Part shown: positions 63,676 to 64,000 of the stretch, piece by piece
Layout of the letters: each line of letters starts with the position of its first letter
Position numbering within the stretch: the stretch's first letter is position 1
Source: Apodospora peruviana
Taxonomy: Eukaryota > Ascomycota > Sordariomycetes > Sordariales > Lasiosphaeriaceae
NCBI GenBank assembly: GCA_033439685.1
Contig: JAUEDM010000001.1
Span: forward strand, 5,456,001-5,520,000
Reading direction: 5' to 3'
DNA length: 64,000 bases
Notes under the pieces: generated by a model
The model's input: only the letters and a program-made list of their open reading frames with translations
Database searches by the model: none
Told to the model about the DNA's origin: nothing
Made by a program: the position numbers and the translations under genes

Positions 63676-64000
63676 GATTGTGCTTGATGTTACTGGGAAA
63701 TGGAAATTGGGGCCAGAGAGGCTCTCATCATGTATCGACTTCGGCTCTCCCTCATCAACCTCCAGAAACTTGGAAATTTTAGAGGGTCCCTGGCGGTTCT
63801 GCCAGGCGGTGTGGCGGCAGGGCGGGCTTATCAGCAGAAATGTCGCGCTGATAAGGGGAAAATGGGTTCGGAGTAGTGGCCTTGGTGGGTCCCGGGGCGC
63901 TAGATTGTCCAGGTCCTTGTTGTTTGAGCTCCAACTCGAATATAGATCCATCAAGGCTCTTCGATCGCATCTCCTTTTCCCTTCGCATACATGCAGACAA
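63676..64000. other. Upstream region of RCL1
   Basis: Promoter and leader side of RCL1. The minus-strand frame at 64000..63779 is open to the window edge but Pro/Ser-rich without a recognisable family. It may belong to a leader or to a neighbouring gene outside the window. Confidence 0.4.

Noticed and set aside
1..64000. CRISPR arrays, bacterial operons, origins, integrons, riboswitches
   Set aside because: The window is fungal nuclear DNA; the only tandem arrays seen are a minisatellite and microsatellites without spacer structure.

Overview
The window is 64 kb of nuclear DNA from a filamentous ascomycete, most likely a sordariomycete. Genes are interrupted by short GT-AG introns of about 50-110 bp with CTAAC/CTGAC-type branch sites. 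Several products are typical of Pezizomycotina: a two-box mitochondrial HMG protein, a LIM-RhoGAP of the Lrg1 type, an arginine-specific carbamoyl-phosphate synthase large chain with a transit peptide, a Dsc-type DUF1746 protein and an S33 hydrolase beside a Zn2Cys6 regulator. The genus cannot be fixed from the sequence alone.

Layout. 1-0.6 kb: start of an RS-rich splicing-type protein (minus, runs off the edge). 1.4-2.6 kb: mitochondrial HMG protein (plus). 3.6-5.2 kb: lineage-conserved protein of unknown function (minus). 6.0-7.2 kb: sterol 3-beta-dehydrogenase, ERG26-like (plus). 8.1-11.9 kb: LIM-RhoGAP (minus). 12-14.4 kb: gene-free, with a 15-bp minisatellite. 14.4-16.1 kb: multi-pass membrane alpha/beta-hydrolase-like protein (minus). 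16.8-17.4 kb: small unknown protein (minus). 17.6-21 kb: gene-poor, with a frameshifted gene relic. 21.1-22.1 kb: acidic unknown protein (plus). 23.0-24.8 kb: UBE2Z-like E2 (minus). 25.9-27.2 kb: RFC subunit (plus). 27.5-29.1 kb: coiled-coil protein (minus). 29.9-36.6 kb: BRR2 (plus). 37.5-39.7 kb: PWWP protein (plus). 40.7-43.3 kb: ORC3 (plus). 44.2-44.7 kb: small unknown (plus). 45.2-46.0 kb: SEC66 (minus). 46.8-48.9 kb: NPL4 (plus). 49.4-55.5 kb: an accessory island. 56.4-60.3 kb: CPS large chain (plus). 61.1-62.3 kb: DUF1746/Dsc protein (plus). 62.4-63.7 kb: RCL1 (minus).

Most of the window is housekeeping: splicing (RS protein, BRR2), replication (RFC, ORC3), ER translocation and quality control (SEC66, NPL4, UBE2Z-like E2, Dsc subunit), rRNA processing (RCL1), cell-wall/polarity signalling (LIM-RhoGAP) and sterol and arginine synthesis. 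The accessory island at 49.4-55.5 kb differs. It holds a multiply frameshifted GIY-YIG plus C2H2 gene, an intact secreted S33 hydrolase, a divergently placed Zn2Cys6 regulator with frameshifts and a lost zinc ligand, and a decayed coding relic. The hydrolase and the regulator share a 0.69 kb spacer carrying three copies of a 17-bp motif.

The most striking observation links the island to arginine synthesis. A 77-bp piece of the relic at 55.2 kb recurs, inverted and nearly identical, at 58.65-58.73 kb across the 3' end of intron 2 of the CPS gene. There it sits where the intron acceptor should be, and no AG precedes the conserved exon. The exon models below were worked out by eye from reading frames and splice consensus; exon phases sum to whole codons for every intact gene.
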